From Clostridiaceae bacterium DTU079 (lineage in GTDB: Bacteria > Bacillota > Clostridia > Acetivibrionales > Acetivibrionaceae), in contig LFSC01000042.1 of the NCBI GenBank assembly GCA_001512505.1, forward strand, positions 1 to 47,138: 47,138 nucleotides of DNA. The letters are read 5' to 3'. Both the position numbers and the translations under genes were made by a program. A model generated the notes under the pieces. The model was not told where the DNA came from, searched no databases, and saw nothing but the letters and a program-made list of their open reading frames with translations. Of this stretch, positions 26,630-35,496 are shown in pieces. Position 1 is the first letter of the stretch. Each line of letters begins with the position of its first letter.

Positions 26630-28819
26630 GTGAAAAAGCTTGTGTGTATTACTTTAACACTTGCTATGCTGCTTACGGCGTTAGTAGTTCCCCAGGGATT
26701 TGTATCTGCAGCGGGAACTTATAACTATGCAGAAGCGCTGCAAAAGGCCATTTATTTTTATGAATGCCAGCAAGCGGGACCGCTTCCTGAATGGAACCGT
26801 GTTGAGTGGCGTGGCGATGCAACAATGAATGACGAGGTGCTTGGCGGATGGTATGATGCCGGTGACCATGTCAAGTTCAACCTTCCCATGGCATATTCAG
26901 CAGCAATGCTTGGTTGGGCACTTTATGAGTATGGTGACGGTATTAAGGCATCAGGACAAAAGGAATATCTGGAAAGGAATCTTGCCTTTGCGCTGGATTA
27001 TTTAGTAGCTTGTGACAGGGGAGACAGCGTTGTTTACCAGATAGGTGACGGAGGAGCGGACCATAAATGGTGGGGATCTGCCGAGGTTATAGAAAAGGAA
27101 ATGGAAAGACCTTACTTTACTTGTTCCGCTTCCTGTGTAACAGGTCAGATGGCTGCAGCCTTGGCTGTAGGTTCTATAGTCCTTAAAAATAGTACATACC
27201 TGCAGTATGCAAAGAAATATTTCAACATCGCAGACACCAAAAGAAGCGATGCAGGTTATACTGCAGCTAACGGTTTCTACAGTTCCCACAGCGGATTCTG
27301 GGATGAACTTTTATGGGCTGCTACATGGCTTTATTTAGCAACAGGTGATCAACAGTATCTTGATAAAGCCGAGTCCTATATTCCTAAATTAAACCGTCAG
27401 AATCAGACTACGGATATAGAGTATCAATGGGCACACTGCTGGGATGATTGTCACTATGGAGCAATAATTTTGCTTGCAAGAATTACCGGTAAGGAAGAAT
27501 ATCACAAATTTGCACAGATGCATTTGGATTGGTGGACTCCCCAAGGTTACAACGGAAAGAGAGTTAATTATACTCCCGGAGGACTTGCGCACCTTGATAC
27601 ATGGGGTCCGTTAAGATATGCTATGAATCAAGCATTTCTAGCTTTGGTATATTCAGATTCAATAACCGATACTGCTCTTAAGCAAAAATATTATAATTTT
27701 GCAAAGAGTCAGATCGATTATGCATTGGGATCAAACCCACTAAAAAGGAGTTATGTAGTAGGTTTCGGTAACAATCCGCCGGAGCGTCCTCACCACAGGA
27801 CTGCCCATGGAACATGGTTGGATAAAAGGGATATTCCCGATAAACACAGACATGTTCTTTATGGAGCTCTCGTTGGTGGACCGGCAAGGGACGACAGCTA
27901 TAAAGATGATATAGAAGATTATATTCTAAATGAGGTTGCAACCGACTATAATGCTGGTTTTGTAGGTGTGCTCTGCAGGATGACTGCTGAATATGGCGGA
28001 ACACCATTGGCAAATTTCCCTCCGCCGGAAGAGAGAGACGATGAGTTCTTTGTAGAGGCATGCATTAATCAGAACAGTTCAACTTATACAGAAATAAAAG
28101 CATTGCTCAATAACCGTTCCAGTTGGCCGGCAAGGCTGATTAAGGATTTATCATACAGATATTATATGGATTTAACTGAGGTTTTTGAAGCCGGTGCTTC
28201 CGTTGACGATATTAAAGTAAGAATCGGATATTGTGAAGCCGGTATGGATGCTACGATATCGCCGCTTACTCACTTAACCGGTAATATCTATTATATAACC
28301 ATTTCTTATGAGGATGGAACGGCAATTTGCCCGATAGGACAGGAGCAATATGCGGCAGAGCTTCAGTTCCGTATTTATGCACCTGACGGAACGAATTACT
28401 GGGATCCGACAAATGACTTCTCATATCAGGGTCTTACAAAAGACTTGCAGAAGACTAAGTATATGCCCGTTTATGACGGAGCAACAAGGATTTTCGGAGA
28501 AGTACCTGCGGGAAGTGTTGATCCGACTCCTACTAAAACGAATCCGACTCCAAGTCCGACACCGTCATATAATGTTCTAAAGGGTGATATAAATCTTGAC
28601 GGAGCAGTTGATTCCTTAGACCTTTCATTATTGAAAAGGTTTGTATTAAGGAAATGGCCCAATCGAGATGTTATGTATCCTGAACCGTACGGCAAATTAT
28701 CACCGGAGGAATTTACAAACGGAGACGTTAACAGTGACAATGTGATAGATTCATTGGATGTATCGTTGTTAAAGAGATTTATTCTGAGGAAGATAGATAA
28801 ATTTCCGGTAGGCAGCTAA
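26630..28819 (+). CDS. celQ: Cellulosomal endoglucanase CelQ (GH9-CBM3c-dockerin)
   Basis: A 729-residue secreted cellulase starting at a GTG six bases after AGAGGAGGA. Signal peptide 1-28. The GH9 domain (about 30-460) has WYDAGDH at 74-80 (D76 and D79), RPHHRTAHG near 386 and the proton donor E435 in LNEVATDYNAGF. CBM3c (about 470-625: FFVEACINQNSSTYTEIKAL) helps feed the chain into the active site. A Pro/Thr linker leads to a type I dockerin (651-725: GDINLDGAVDSLDLSLLKR and GDVNSDNVIDSLDVSLLKR), which attaches it to the scaffoldin. This is the theme B GH9 layout, typical of processive endoglucanases. It follows celJ but has its own region of control. Confidence 0.94.
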   Translation: MKKLVCITLTLAMLLTALVVPQGFVSAAGTYNYAEALQKAIYFYECQQAGPLPEWNRVEWRGDATMNDEVLGGWYDAGDHVKFNLPMAYSAAMLGWALYEYGDGIKASGQKEYLERNLAFALDYLVACDRGDSVVYQIGDGGADHKWWGSAEVIEKEMERPYFTCSASCVTGQMAAALAVGSIVLKNSTYLQYAKKYFNIADTKRSDAGYTAANGFYSSHSGFWDELLWAATWLYLATGDQQYLDKAESYIPKLNRQNQTTDIEYQWAHCWDDCHYGAIILLARITGKEEYHKFAQMHLDWWTPQGYNGKRVNYTPGGLAHLDTWGPLRYAMNQAFLALVYSDSITDTALKQKYYNFAKSQIDYALGSNPLKRSYVVGFGNNPPERPHHRTAHGTWLDKRDIPDKHRHVLYGALVGGPARDDSYKDDIEDYILNEVATDYNAGFVGVLCRMTAEYGGTPLANFPPPEERDDEFFVEACINQNSSTYTEIKALLNNRSSWPARLIKDLSYRYYMDLTEVFEAGASVDDIKVRIGYCEAGMDATISPLTHLTGNIYYITISYEDGTAICPIGQEQYAAELQFRIYAPDGTNYWDPTNDFSYQGLTKDLQKTKYMPVYDGATRIFGEVPAGSVDPTPTKTNPTPSPTPSYNVLKGDINLDGAVDSLDLSLLKRFVLRKWPNRDVMYPEPYGKLSPEEFTNGDVNSDNVIDSLDVSLLKRFILRKIDKFPVGS

Positions 28820-28834
28820 TAATCATTTTTTAAA

Positions 28835-28868
28835 AAGGCGAAGGGGCAGAAAGTCCCTTCGCTTTATG
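28835..28868 (+). terminator. Intrinsic terminator after celQ
   Basis: GCGAAGGG (28838-28845) pairs with CCCTTCGC (28855-28862), flanked by an A tract and a short T tract. The T tail is modest. Confidence 0.7.
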
Positions 28869-29060
28869 ATATTATTACGTAATTTTAAGTGCTTTAACCA
28901 AGCAAAAGCTATTTGACTTAGGATTCATTCACTTTTTAATCAATTCATGAGATCCTCCCTATTATTTTCATGAAATCCTTCTTCTAATTTATTAAAAAAT
29001 TCACAGTATTTCTTACGCATTTTCTTTATTAAAAATATGCAACTGTTACCTTTATATAGT

Positions 29061-29089
29061 TTGACACACGCGTTTATAAAGGGTATAAT
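29061..29089 (+). promoter_or_regulatory. Consensus promoter of glnS
   Basis: TTGACA (29061-29066), 17 bases, TATAAT (29084-29089): a perfect sigma-A promoter. It leaves a leader of about 140 bases. The leader has no T-box core (no AGGGTGG-like specifier partner) that I can see. The other bases of 28869-29234 hold no convincing gene. Confidence 0.85.
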
Positions 29090-29234
29090 AATCTATGATT
29101 TTACAGAGAAGTCTTGTAAATTAATAAAAAGTGTTGGCAGAGGGTATTATAAAATTACTTGAAATAAGTATCTTGAAAATTTTGCTTATAGGATTTTTTT
29201 AGTTCTTTTAATAAGGCAAGAGGAGGATAAAAGA

Positions 29235-30971
29235 ATGGCTGCTGATGAAAAATTAGATGAAAAATTAAATGAGGAAAAATCCCTGGATCAAGACAAAAAA
29301 GTTTATTCCAATTTTATTCAGGATATTATAGATGAAGACGCTGAAAGTAGTAGGTATGGAGGAAGAGTACATACAAGATTTCCCCCCGAACCTAATGGAT
29401 ATCTTCATATAGGTCATGCGAAATCTATTTGCTTGAATTTCGGTATTGCAGCGCAAAACGGCGGTTTATGCAATTTGAGGTTTGATGATACCAATCCTGT
29501 TAAAGAAGATACCGAATATGTAGAATCAATAAAAGAAGATATTAAATGGTTGGGATTTGATTGGGGCGACAGGTTGTACTACGCGTCGGATTATTTTGAA
29601 AGGTTATATGAATGTGCGGTCAAGCTTATTAAGATGGGAAAGGCTTATGTGTGCGATTTGACTGCAGATCAGATACGTGAATATAGAGGCACCCTTACAC
29701 AACCGGGTAAGGAAAGCCCTTACCGAAATAGGAGTGTAGAAGAAAACCTTGATTTGTTCAGGAGAATGAGAGACGGCGAATTTGAGGACGGATCCAAGGT
29801 ACTGAGAGCAAAAATCGATATGGCTTCACCCAACTTAAATATGCGTGATCCGGTTATTTATAGAATTGTTAAGGCCGAGCATCACAGGACAGGGAATAAA
29901 TGGTGCATTTATCCGATGTACGATTTTGCCCATCCCCTTTCCGACTCCTTTGAGGGTATAACGCATTCAATCTGTACATTGGAGTTTGAAGATCATAGGC
30001 CGTTATATAATTGGTTCATAGAGACCCTTGATATGGAATGCAAAACCCAGCAGATAGAATTTGCCCGCTTGAATTTAAACTATACCGTTATGAGCAAGAG
30101 GAAGCTTCTCAAGCTGGTAAAGGAAGGGTATGTAAGAGGATGGGATGATCCAAGAATGCCTACAATATCCGGTCTTAGAAGACGGGGATATACTCCGGAA
30201 TCCATAAGGGATTTCTGTGCCCGGATAGGTGTTGCAAAAAGCAATAGTGTGGTGGACATTGCCCTTCTTGAGCATTGTATCAGGGAAGAGCTGAATCAGA
30301 AGGCTACCAGGGTAATGGCTGTATTAAGGCCTTTAAAGGTTATTATAGACAACTACCCGGAAGATCAGGTTGAATATTTTGAAGTCCAAAACAATCCGGA
30401 GGACCCTGATGCAGGAACAAGGATGGTTCCTTTTTCAAAAGTTATATATATTGAAAAGGAAGATTTTTGCGAAAATCCACCAAAGAAGTATTTCCGTCTG
30501 GCACCCGGACAGGAGGTTAGGCTTAAGAGTGCGTACTTCATTAAATGTGTTGATGTTGTAAAGGATGATGCGACGGGAGAAATAATTGAACTGCACTGCA
30601 CTTATGATCCTGACTCCAAAGGTGGAAATTCTCCCGACGGACGTAAGGTAAAGGGAACTATTCACTGGGTATCTGCAGCTCATGCTGTTGATGCTGAGGT
30701 GCGGTTATACAATAATTTGTTTAACGATCCCAATCCCGGTGCTGACGAGAATGTTGACTTTATAGACCAGTTAAACCCTGATTCTTTAGAGGTTATTACC
30801 GGATGCAAGCTGGAGCCGGGGCTTAAAAATGCAAAACCCGGTGACAGGTTCCAGTTTTTAAGGTTGGGATACTTCTGTGTTGATGTAGTGGATTCAAAGG
30901 AAGACGCATTGGTATTTAACAGAACCGTATCCCTTAAGGACACATGGGCCAAAATATCGAGTAAAGAATAA
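29235..30971 (+). CDS. glnS: Glutaminyl-tRNA synthetase
   Basis: A 578-residue class I aminoacyl-tRNA synthetase that charges tRNA-Gln directly with glutamine. The HIGH motif is in [15 protein letters not shown] (58-61), and the second ATP motif is VMSKRKL near residue 285. GlnRS-specific features include [22 protein letters not shown] and the beta-barrel anticodon-binding C-terminus. The first 40 residues form a charged extension rich in Lys and Glu. The ATG follows GAGGAG. Many Firmicutes rely on GluRS plus GatCAB for Gln-tRNA, so a GlnRS suggests an old gain of the gene. It stands alone between two terminators. Confidence 0.95.
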   Translation: MAADEKLDEKLNEEKSLDQDKKVYSNFIQDIIDEDAESSRYGGRVHTRFPPEPNGYLHIGHAKSICLNFGIAAQNGGLCNLRFDDTNPVKEDTEYVESIKEDIKWLGFDWGDRLYYASDYFERLYECAVKLIKMGKAYVCDLTADQIREYRGTLTQPGKESPYRNRSVEENLDLFRRMRDGEFEDGSKVLRAKIDMASPNLNMRDPVIYRIVKAEHHRTGNKWCIYPMYDFAHPLSDSFEGITHSICTLEFEDHRPLYNWFIETLDMECKTQQIEFARLNLNYTVMSKRKLLKLVKEGYVRGWDDPRMPTISGLRRRGYTPESIRDFCARIGVAKSNSVVDIALLEHCIREELNQKATRVMAVLRPLKVIIDNYPEDQVEYFEVQNNPEDPDAGTRMVPFSKVIYIEKEDFCENPPKKYFRLAPGQEVRLKSAYFIKCVDVVKDDATGEIIELHCTYDPDSKGGNSPDGRKVKGTIHWVSAAHAVDAEVRLYNNLFNDPNPGADENVDFIDQLNPDSLEVITGCKLEPGLKNAKPGDRFQFLRLGYFCVDVVDSKEDALVFNRTVSLKDTWAKISSKE

Positions 30972-31090
30972 AAAGGGTTTATTGTAAGCGGGATTTTTTA
31001 AGTAGATAGAACAAATCAAGATATAGAATATGACTTGAATTATTGAAAACAGAATTAAAAGGAGAAAAATAAAATTAAAAGAATTCTAAA

Positions 31091-31122
31091 AGCGAAGGAA
31101 GTAAACATTCCTTCGTTTTTTT
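31091..31122 (+). terminator. Intrinsic terminator after glnS
   Basis: CGAAGGAA (31093-31100) pairs with TTCCTTCG (31108-31115), followed by seven Ts. Confidence 0.92.
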
Positions 31123-31242
31123 AGTATAAGGAAGTACATTGATTTTTTAAACTTCACTATTAGTGCTGCAATTGCCAGGATATTAATGCACCGAATCCGG
31201 GAATATGCATTGATTTAAATATCTAAATATTTATAAAAGGTG

Positions 31243-31272
31243 TTGACATGGGTTTTTAATTAATAATATAAT
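31243..31272 (+). promoter_or_regulatory. Promoter of the hem operon
   Basis: TTGACA (31243-31248), 18 bases, TATAAT (31267-31272), about 90 bases before hemA. Bases 30972-31242 hold the glnS terminator and otherwise nothing recognised. Confidence 0.8.
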
Positions 31273-31359
31273 TTACATACATAATCAGAGTAAACATATA
31301 GGATAAATTATAAAGCTATAAAAGGTTTTTAGATGAAAAATAATGTGGGGGTGTGGATT

Positions 31360-32355
31360 TTGAACGTAATAATGGCAGGGATTGATTATACCTTGGCTCC
31401 AATTCATATCAGAGAAAGGTTTTCCTTTACAAAATCCACTTTACAAGTTATATATGATAATTTAATGAAAAACGAAAACGTTTTCGGTGTTGTGATTATT
31501 TCAACCTGTAACAGGACAGAGCTATACCTCTCATGTGATGAAGGCTTTGATATAAATCCCTTTGAGCTTTTGTGCGATGCCGCAGATATTGATTATGAAG
31601 AGTATAGTAATTTGCACACATTGAGAAACGGCAATGATGTTATCAGGCATTTATGTGAGCTTGCCTGCGGAGTGAAGTCTCAAATATGGGGTGAGGACCA
31701 GATCATTACCCAGGTAAAAAACGCTTTAGAGCTGGCTAGGGAAATGAATGCCGTTGACAGTATTCTTGAGGTGATGTTCAGAATTGCCATAACATCTGCA
31801 AAAAAAGTAAAATCCCTGCTGAAACTTAGCAGCACGGAAAGTTCCATAGCTTATAGCGCTTTTAAGATTATAAAAAGCAAGAGAAATGTTAAAAAAGCCC
31901 TTGTCATCGGAAACGGAGAGATTGGAAGACTCATGGCGTCAATATTGATAGAAAACGGATACGACACCACCATGACCTTAAGGAGCTACCGTCACGGCAT
32001 CAATATTATACCTATAGGGGTAAAAACCGTAGAATACGGCAAGAGGTATGAAAAGCTTAAGGATTGCGATGTTGTAATCAGTGCCACCCTAAGTCCGCAT
32101 TTTACTTTGGAGACAGACAAAATTGAAAGGATGAGTTGTCCTTGTTTGTTTATTGACCTTGCGGTTCCAAGGGACATTGATCCCAGGATAAAATCTTTGG
32201 ACAATGTGGAGCTATATGATGTTGACAGTATATACGCCGGTGAAGTGGATAAAAATCGTGCAGAGCAGATGGCACGGGTAAAAGAGATTATTGACAAGTA
32301 TATTTTTGATTACTATAGATGGTATGAATATAAAAAGAGGCTGGTTTCAATATGA
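31360..32355 (+). CDS. hemA: Glutamyl-tRNA reductase, short form
   Basis: A protein of 331 residues from the TTG at 31360, which has GGGGGTG seven bases upstream and gives the usual N-terminus (MAGIDYTLAPIHIRERF); an ATG at 31333 is in frame but lies upstream of that site. It reduces glutamyl-tRNA to glutamate-1-semialdehyde with NADPH. The catalytic Cys is C50 in ISTCNRTELY, and the NADPH domain has VIGNGEIGRLMAS. Most GluTR proteins are about 400-430 residues; here the C-terminal dimerisation helix stops soon after YDVDSIYAGEVDKNRAEQMA, so the domain is largely missing. It overlaps the next gene by 4 bases. First gene of the hem/siroheme operon. Confidence 0.9.
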   Translation: MNVIMAGIDYTLAPIHIRERFSFTKSTLQVIYDNLMKNENVFGVVIISTCNRTELYLSCDEGFDINPFELLCDAADIDYEEYSNLHTLRNGNDVIRHLCELACGVKSQIWGEDQIITQVKNALELAREMNAVDSILEVMFRIAITSAKKVKSLLKLSSTESSIAYSAFKIIKSKRNVKKALVIGNGEIGRLMASILIENGYDTTMTLRSYRHGINIIPIGVKTVEYGKRYEKLKDCDVVISATLSPHFTLETDKIERMSCPCLFIDLAVPRDIDPRIKSLDNVELYDVDSIYAGEVDKNRAEQMARVKEIIDKYIFDYYRWYEYKKRLVSI

Positions 32356-32819
32356 AAGAATATTTTCCGTTGTTTGTTTCTTCAAAGGGTAAAAAGGCGC
32401 TGGTTATTGGCGGTGGGAAAATTGCTGCAAGGAGGATATCAACGCTTCTTAATTTTGAGTTTGAAATAACGGTTGTAGCACCGAGTATATCGGAGGAAAT
32501 TCGGCAATTTGCTGATGACGGCTTTATTACGCATATTCATCGGGAATTTGTTGATGAGGATTTGGCCGGTAAATTTCTGGTTGTTGCAGCCACAGACAAA
32601 AGGGAAGTGAATAAATATATTGGGGAGAAAGCAAAGGAACTGGGAGCATATGTGAGTGTGGCTGATGTAAAAGAAGAATGCAATTTTTATTTTCCGGCCG
32701 TTATTATAAAAGATGAGGTAGTCGTCGGTGTTACCGGCGGCGGTAAGTCTCATAAAAAAGTGAAAGACATATCGAATGCCATAAGGAAGGTATTAAATCA
32801 TGAAAATCAGAGTGGGTAG
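32352..32819 (+). CDS. Precorrin-2 dehydrogenase (SirC/Met8 type)
   Basis: A 155-residue NAD-dependent precorrin-2 dehydrogenase, equivalent to the N-terminal half of CysG. It makes sirohydrochlorin for siroheme or cobalamin. The Rossmann motif VIGGGKIAARRISTLL is at the start, followed by VVAATDKREVNKYIGEKA and the substrate-site region CNFYFPAVIIKDEVVVGVTGGGKSH. The ferrochelatase and methyltransferase parts of CysG are absent; the methyltransferase is fused to HemD two genes later. The overlap is ATGA with hemA and 20 bases with hemC. Whether it also inserts iron, as Met8p does, is open. Confidence 0.92.
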   Translation: MKEYFPLFVSSKGKKALVIGGGKIAARRISTLLNFEFEITVVAPSISEEIRQFADDGFITHIHREFVDEDLAGKFLVVAATDKREVNKYIGEKAKELGAYVSVADVKEECNFYFPAVIIKDEVVVGVTGGGKSHKKVKDISNAIRKVLNHENQSG

Positions 32820-33678
32820 CCGTGAAAGTAAGCTTGCTGTGAAGCAAGCGCAAATAGTAATTGATTCTATAAAAAAATACAACCCCGATATTGAAATACA
32901 GCTTGTGACAATGAAAACGACAGGGGACAAAATTCTTGACCAAACCTTGGATAAGATTGGCGGAAAAGGGCTGTTTGTAAAAGAACTGGATCGCGCCTTG
33001 CTGGACGGGATGGTGGATATCACCGTTCACAGCTTTAAGGACATGCCCATGGATATAGACGACCGTTTGCCCATTGTGGCGGTTTCAAAAAGAGAAGATC
33101 CCAGGGATGTGCTTGTGCTGCCCAAGGGGATGAATAAGATTGATTTTGATAGACCCATTGGCTGTTCAAGCTCAAGAAGAAAGCTTCAGATAGAGAAAAT
33201 CTATCCCGGCTGTACAGTCCGGCCAATAAGGGGAAATGTTCTAACACGCCTTGAAAAGCTGGACAGAGGGGAATATTCAGCCATAGCCCTGGCATATGCA
33301 GGGCTTAAGAGATTGGGGCTTGAAGAGAGAATATGGCGTGCGTTCACTACGGATGAAATTGTTCCGGCTGCATGTCAGGGAATTATAGCGGTGCAAGCAC
33401 GAAAAGGCTTTGATGTGTCTTTTTTGGAAAATTTTAATGACAAAGATTCATGGGATGTATCGGTGGCGGAAAGAAGTTTTATAAAGGCATTAAACGGCGG
33501 ATGCAGCTCTCCTGCGGCAGCATATGGAGTAATACGGGAGGATAAGATTGTTCTTACGGGATTTTATGTTGATAAAAACAACAGGATTTATAAGATGACA
33601 AAAACAGGAAACAGAAATCAAGGAGAAGCATTGGGATATAATTTGGCGATGGATATGCTGAAGGGAGCGGATACATAA
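32800..33678 (+). CDS. hemC: Porphobilinogen deaminase (hydroxymethylbilane synthase)
   Basis: A 292-residue enzyme that joins four porphobilinogens into hydroxymethylbilane. It starts at an ATG inside the end of the precorrin-2 dehydrogenase gene. Motifs: the N-terminal VGSRESKLAVKQA, HSFKDMP with catalytic D81, the CSSSRRKLQ region, and C235 in NGGCSSPAA, which holds the dipyrromethane cofactor. Length is slightly short but complete for the family. Its stop codon shares one base with the cobA/hemD start. Part of a tightly overlapping operon from hemA to hemD. Confidence 0.95.
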   Translation: MKIRVGSRESKLAVKQAQIVIDSIKKYNPDIEIQLVTMKTTGDKILDQTLDKIGGKGLFVKELDRALLDGMVDITVHSFKDMPMDIDDRLPIVAVSKREDPRDVLVLPKGMNKIDFDRPIGCSSSRRKLQIEKIYPGCTVRPIRGNVLTRLEKLDRGEYSAIALAYAGLKRLGLEERIWRAFTTDEIVPAACQGIIAVQARKGFDVSFLENFNDKDSWDVSVAERSFIKALNGGCSSPAAAYGVIREDKIVLTGFYVDKNNRIYKMTKTGNRNQGEALGYNLAMDMLKGADT

Positions 33679-35159
33679 TGGCCGACGGTATAGGTAAGGT
33701 TTACCTGATAGGGGCAGGACCGGGGGATGAGGAACTTCTGACGGTTAAGGCAACCGATGTCATAAATAGAGCGGATGTCGTGGTTTATGACAGGCTTGTA
33801 AGCACCGGTATTCTTTCAAAAATTCCCGAAAGTGTGGAGAAAATTTATGTTGGAAAAAATGCCGGAAATCATCCTGTTCCCCAGCATGAAATAAATGAAA
33901 TTCTTTTAGGCAAAGCATTGGAAGGAAAAATCGTTGTCAGGCTTAAAGGCGGCGATCCCTTTGTATTTGGCAGAGGAGGAGAGGAGCTGGAGTTTTTGTA
34001 TGAAAACGGCATACCCTTTGAGGTGGTACCCGGCATATCTTCGGCAATAGCCGCAGCGGCATATGCGGGCATTCCTGTCACCCATAGGGATTTTTGCTCG
34101 TCGCTGCATATTATAACCGGTCATGCAAAAAACAGAGATAACCTGGATATTGACTATGACTCCCTTGTGAAACTGAAGGGAACGCTTATATTTATGATGT
34201 CCGTGGCGTCATTTCCGCAAATAGCAGCAGGCCTTGTAGAAGCCGGCATGGATCCCTATATGGATGCGGCTGTGGTGGAAAACGGAACAATGCCAAATCA
34301 GAGAAAGTTTGTGTCGAAGCTTTGTGACATTCCGAAAGTTATTGCCCAGTATCATGTTAAATCTCCTGCAATAATTATAGTCGGGAAAGTATGTGCCTTA
34401 TCAAAGAAGCTTGATTGGTTTTCAAAATTACCTCTTTACGGATGCAATGTATTGGTAACAGGTTCTAAGAAAACATCGGAGAAGCTTTTAGGTCAGCTAA
34501 GTAAGCTGGGAGCGTATGCAGTTGAATATCAGTGCATAGAAACGCAGCCTTTGGACTTTGACATTGATATAGAAGAGTATAGCTGGATAGTTTTCACAAG
34601 CAGTTTGGGTGTAGAAATATTCTTTAAAAAGCTATATGAAAACAAGCTTGACAGCAGGTATTTATATAATAAAAAAATTGCAGCGGTAGGCTCCCAAACT
34701 GCTGAAGAGCTGTTAAAGCACGGGATATGCGCCGACTTTGTTCCCAGTAAATTTGACGGCAAGCATTTGGCGGAGGAACTCTTAAGAAGCGGAAAAATAA
34801 GCAAGCAAGATAAAACGGTTATTTTCAGGGCAAAGGATGGGACCCGGACAATTGTTGATATTCTTGAAAACAATAATATACATTACACTGATATTCCTGT
34901 ATACGAAATTAAATGCATAGAAAATGAGAGAATTGACATAAGCGGTTTTGATTATATTACTTTTACCAGCGAAAGCTGTGTGAAGGGCTTTGCGCACTCT
35001 TTTAAAAATACCGTAGATTATACTGAAATCAACGCAATATGCATTGGTGAGCAGACAGCCAAAGCTGCCAGGGCTTATGGAATGAATACGATGGTTGCTG
35101 ATATTGCAACGGTTTCTTCAATGCTTGAGAAAATTATAGAGATATATCGTACTAAATAG
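33678..35159 (+). CDS. Uroporphyrinogen-III methyltransferase / uroporphyrinogen-III synthase fusion
   Basis: A 493-residue fusion of CobA/SUMT (about 1-245) and HemD (about 250-493). The SUMT part shows VYLIGAGPGDEELLTVKA, VVRLKGGDPFVFGRGGEE and ITGHAKN; it methylates uroporphyrinogen III to precorrin-2 with SAM. The HemD part (VFTSSLGVEIFF, VGSQTAEELLKHG, ITFTSESCVKGF) cyclises hydroxymethylbilane. The CobA-HemD fusion is common in Clostridia. It commits flux to siroheme/cobalamin rather than haem, in line with the nearby sulfate cluster. A copy of the palindromic repeat starts two bases after the stop codon, where tight gene packing ends. Confidence 0.95.
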   Translation: MADGIGKVYLIGAGPGDEELLTVKATDVINRADVVVYDRLVSTGILSKIPESVEKIYVGKNAGNHPVPQHEINEILLGKALEGKIVVRLKGGDPFVFGRGGEELEFLYENGIPFEVVPGISSAIAAAAYAGIPVTHRDFCSSLHIITGHAKNRDNLDIDYDSLVKLKGTLIFMMSVASFPQIAAGLVEAGMDPYMDAAVVENGTMPNQRKFVSKLCDIPKVIAQYHVKSPAIIIVGKVCALSKKLDWFSKLPLYGCNVLVTGSKKTSEKLLGQLSKLGAYAVEYQCIETQPLDFDIDIEEYSWIVFTSSLGVEIFFKKLYENKLDSRYLYNKKIAAVGSQTAEELLKHGICADFVPSKFDGKHLAEELLRSGKISKQDKTVIFRAKDGTRTIVDILENNNIHYTDIPVYEIKCIENERIDISGFDYITFTSESCVKGFAHSFKNTVDYTEINAICIGEQTAKAARAYGMNTMVADIATVSSMLEKIIEIYRTK

Positions 35160-35160
35160 A

Positions 35161-35329
35161 GGTGAAGAAAAATGTTCCAGAAACTTGAGTTTCGCAAGTC
35201 TAGAGCCTGTAAATACTCCTCGGGGTCGAGCAAAACTCGCTTAGGGGGGATGGATGCTCTTCCTTTCCTCGTCGAATTAACGGGCTCTAAGCCTTGCTCC
35301 ACAATATTTCTTCTTCATTTTTCTTCACC
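35161..35329. repeat. Dispersed palindromic repeat, copy A (169 bp, with 14-bp terminal inverted repeats)
   Basis: It starts GGTGAAGAAAAATG (35161-35174) and ends with the exact inverse CATTTTTCTTCACC (35316-35329). Inside, TAGAGCCTGT and ACGGGCTCTA form a further inverted pair, so the whole is an imperfect palindrome like a MITE or large REP element. A GAAACT-TG-AGTTTC hairpin lies at 35180-35193. It has no coding capacity. It sits between the cobA/hemD stop and hemB. Bases 35330-35496 hold a 12-base direct repeat (35396 and 35412) and the hemB leader. Confidence 0.8.
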
Positions 35330-35496
35330 GAATTAAGGGTGAGTGCCGGTTTGTAATTGTAGATTTTATACTGACTAATAATTCTACGTGGACTTATAAT
35401 CCGGCTGGACCATAATCCGGCTGATAATCTATGATATAATCTGACATATATATTGACATATATAATGTAAAAAATTGAAAGCAGTGGGGGTATATT

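Noticed and set aside
28940..29020. 26-codon minus-strand reading frame beginning MRKKYCEFFNKLEE
   Set aside because: It has a protein-like composition but no ribosome binding site, no promoter and no recognised family; it may be a remnant or chance.
29090..29234. Possible T-box or riboswitch in the long glnS leader
   Set aside because: No T-box core sequence, specifier loop or terminator/antiterminator pair could be found.
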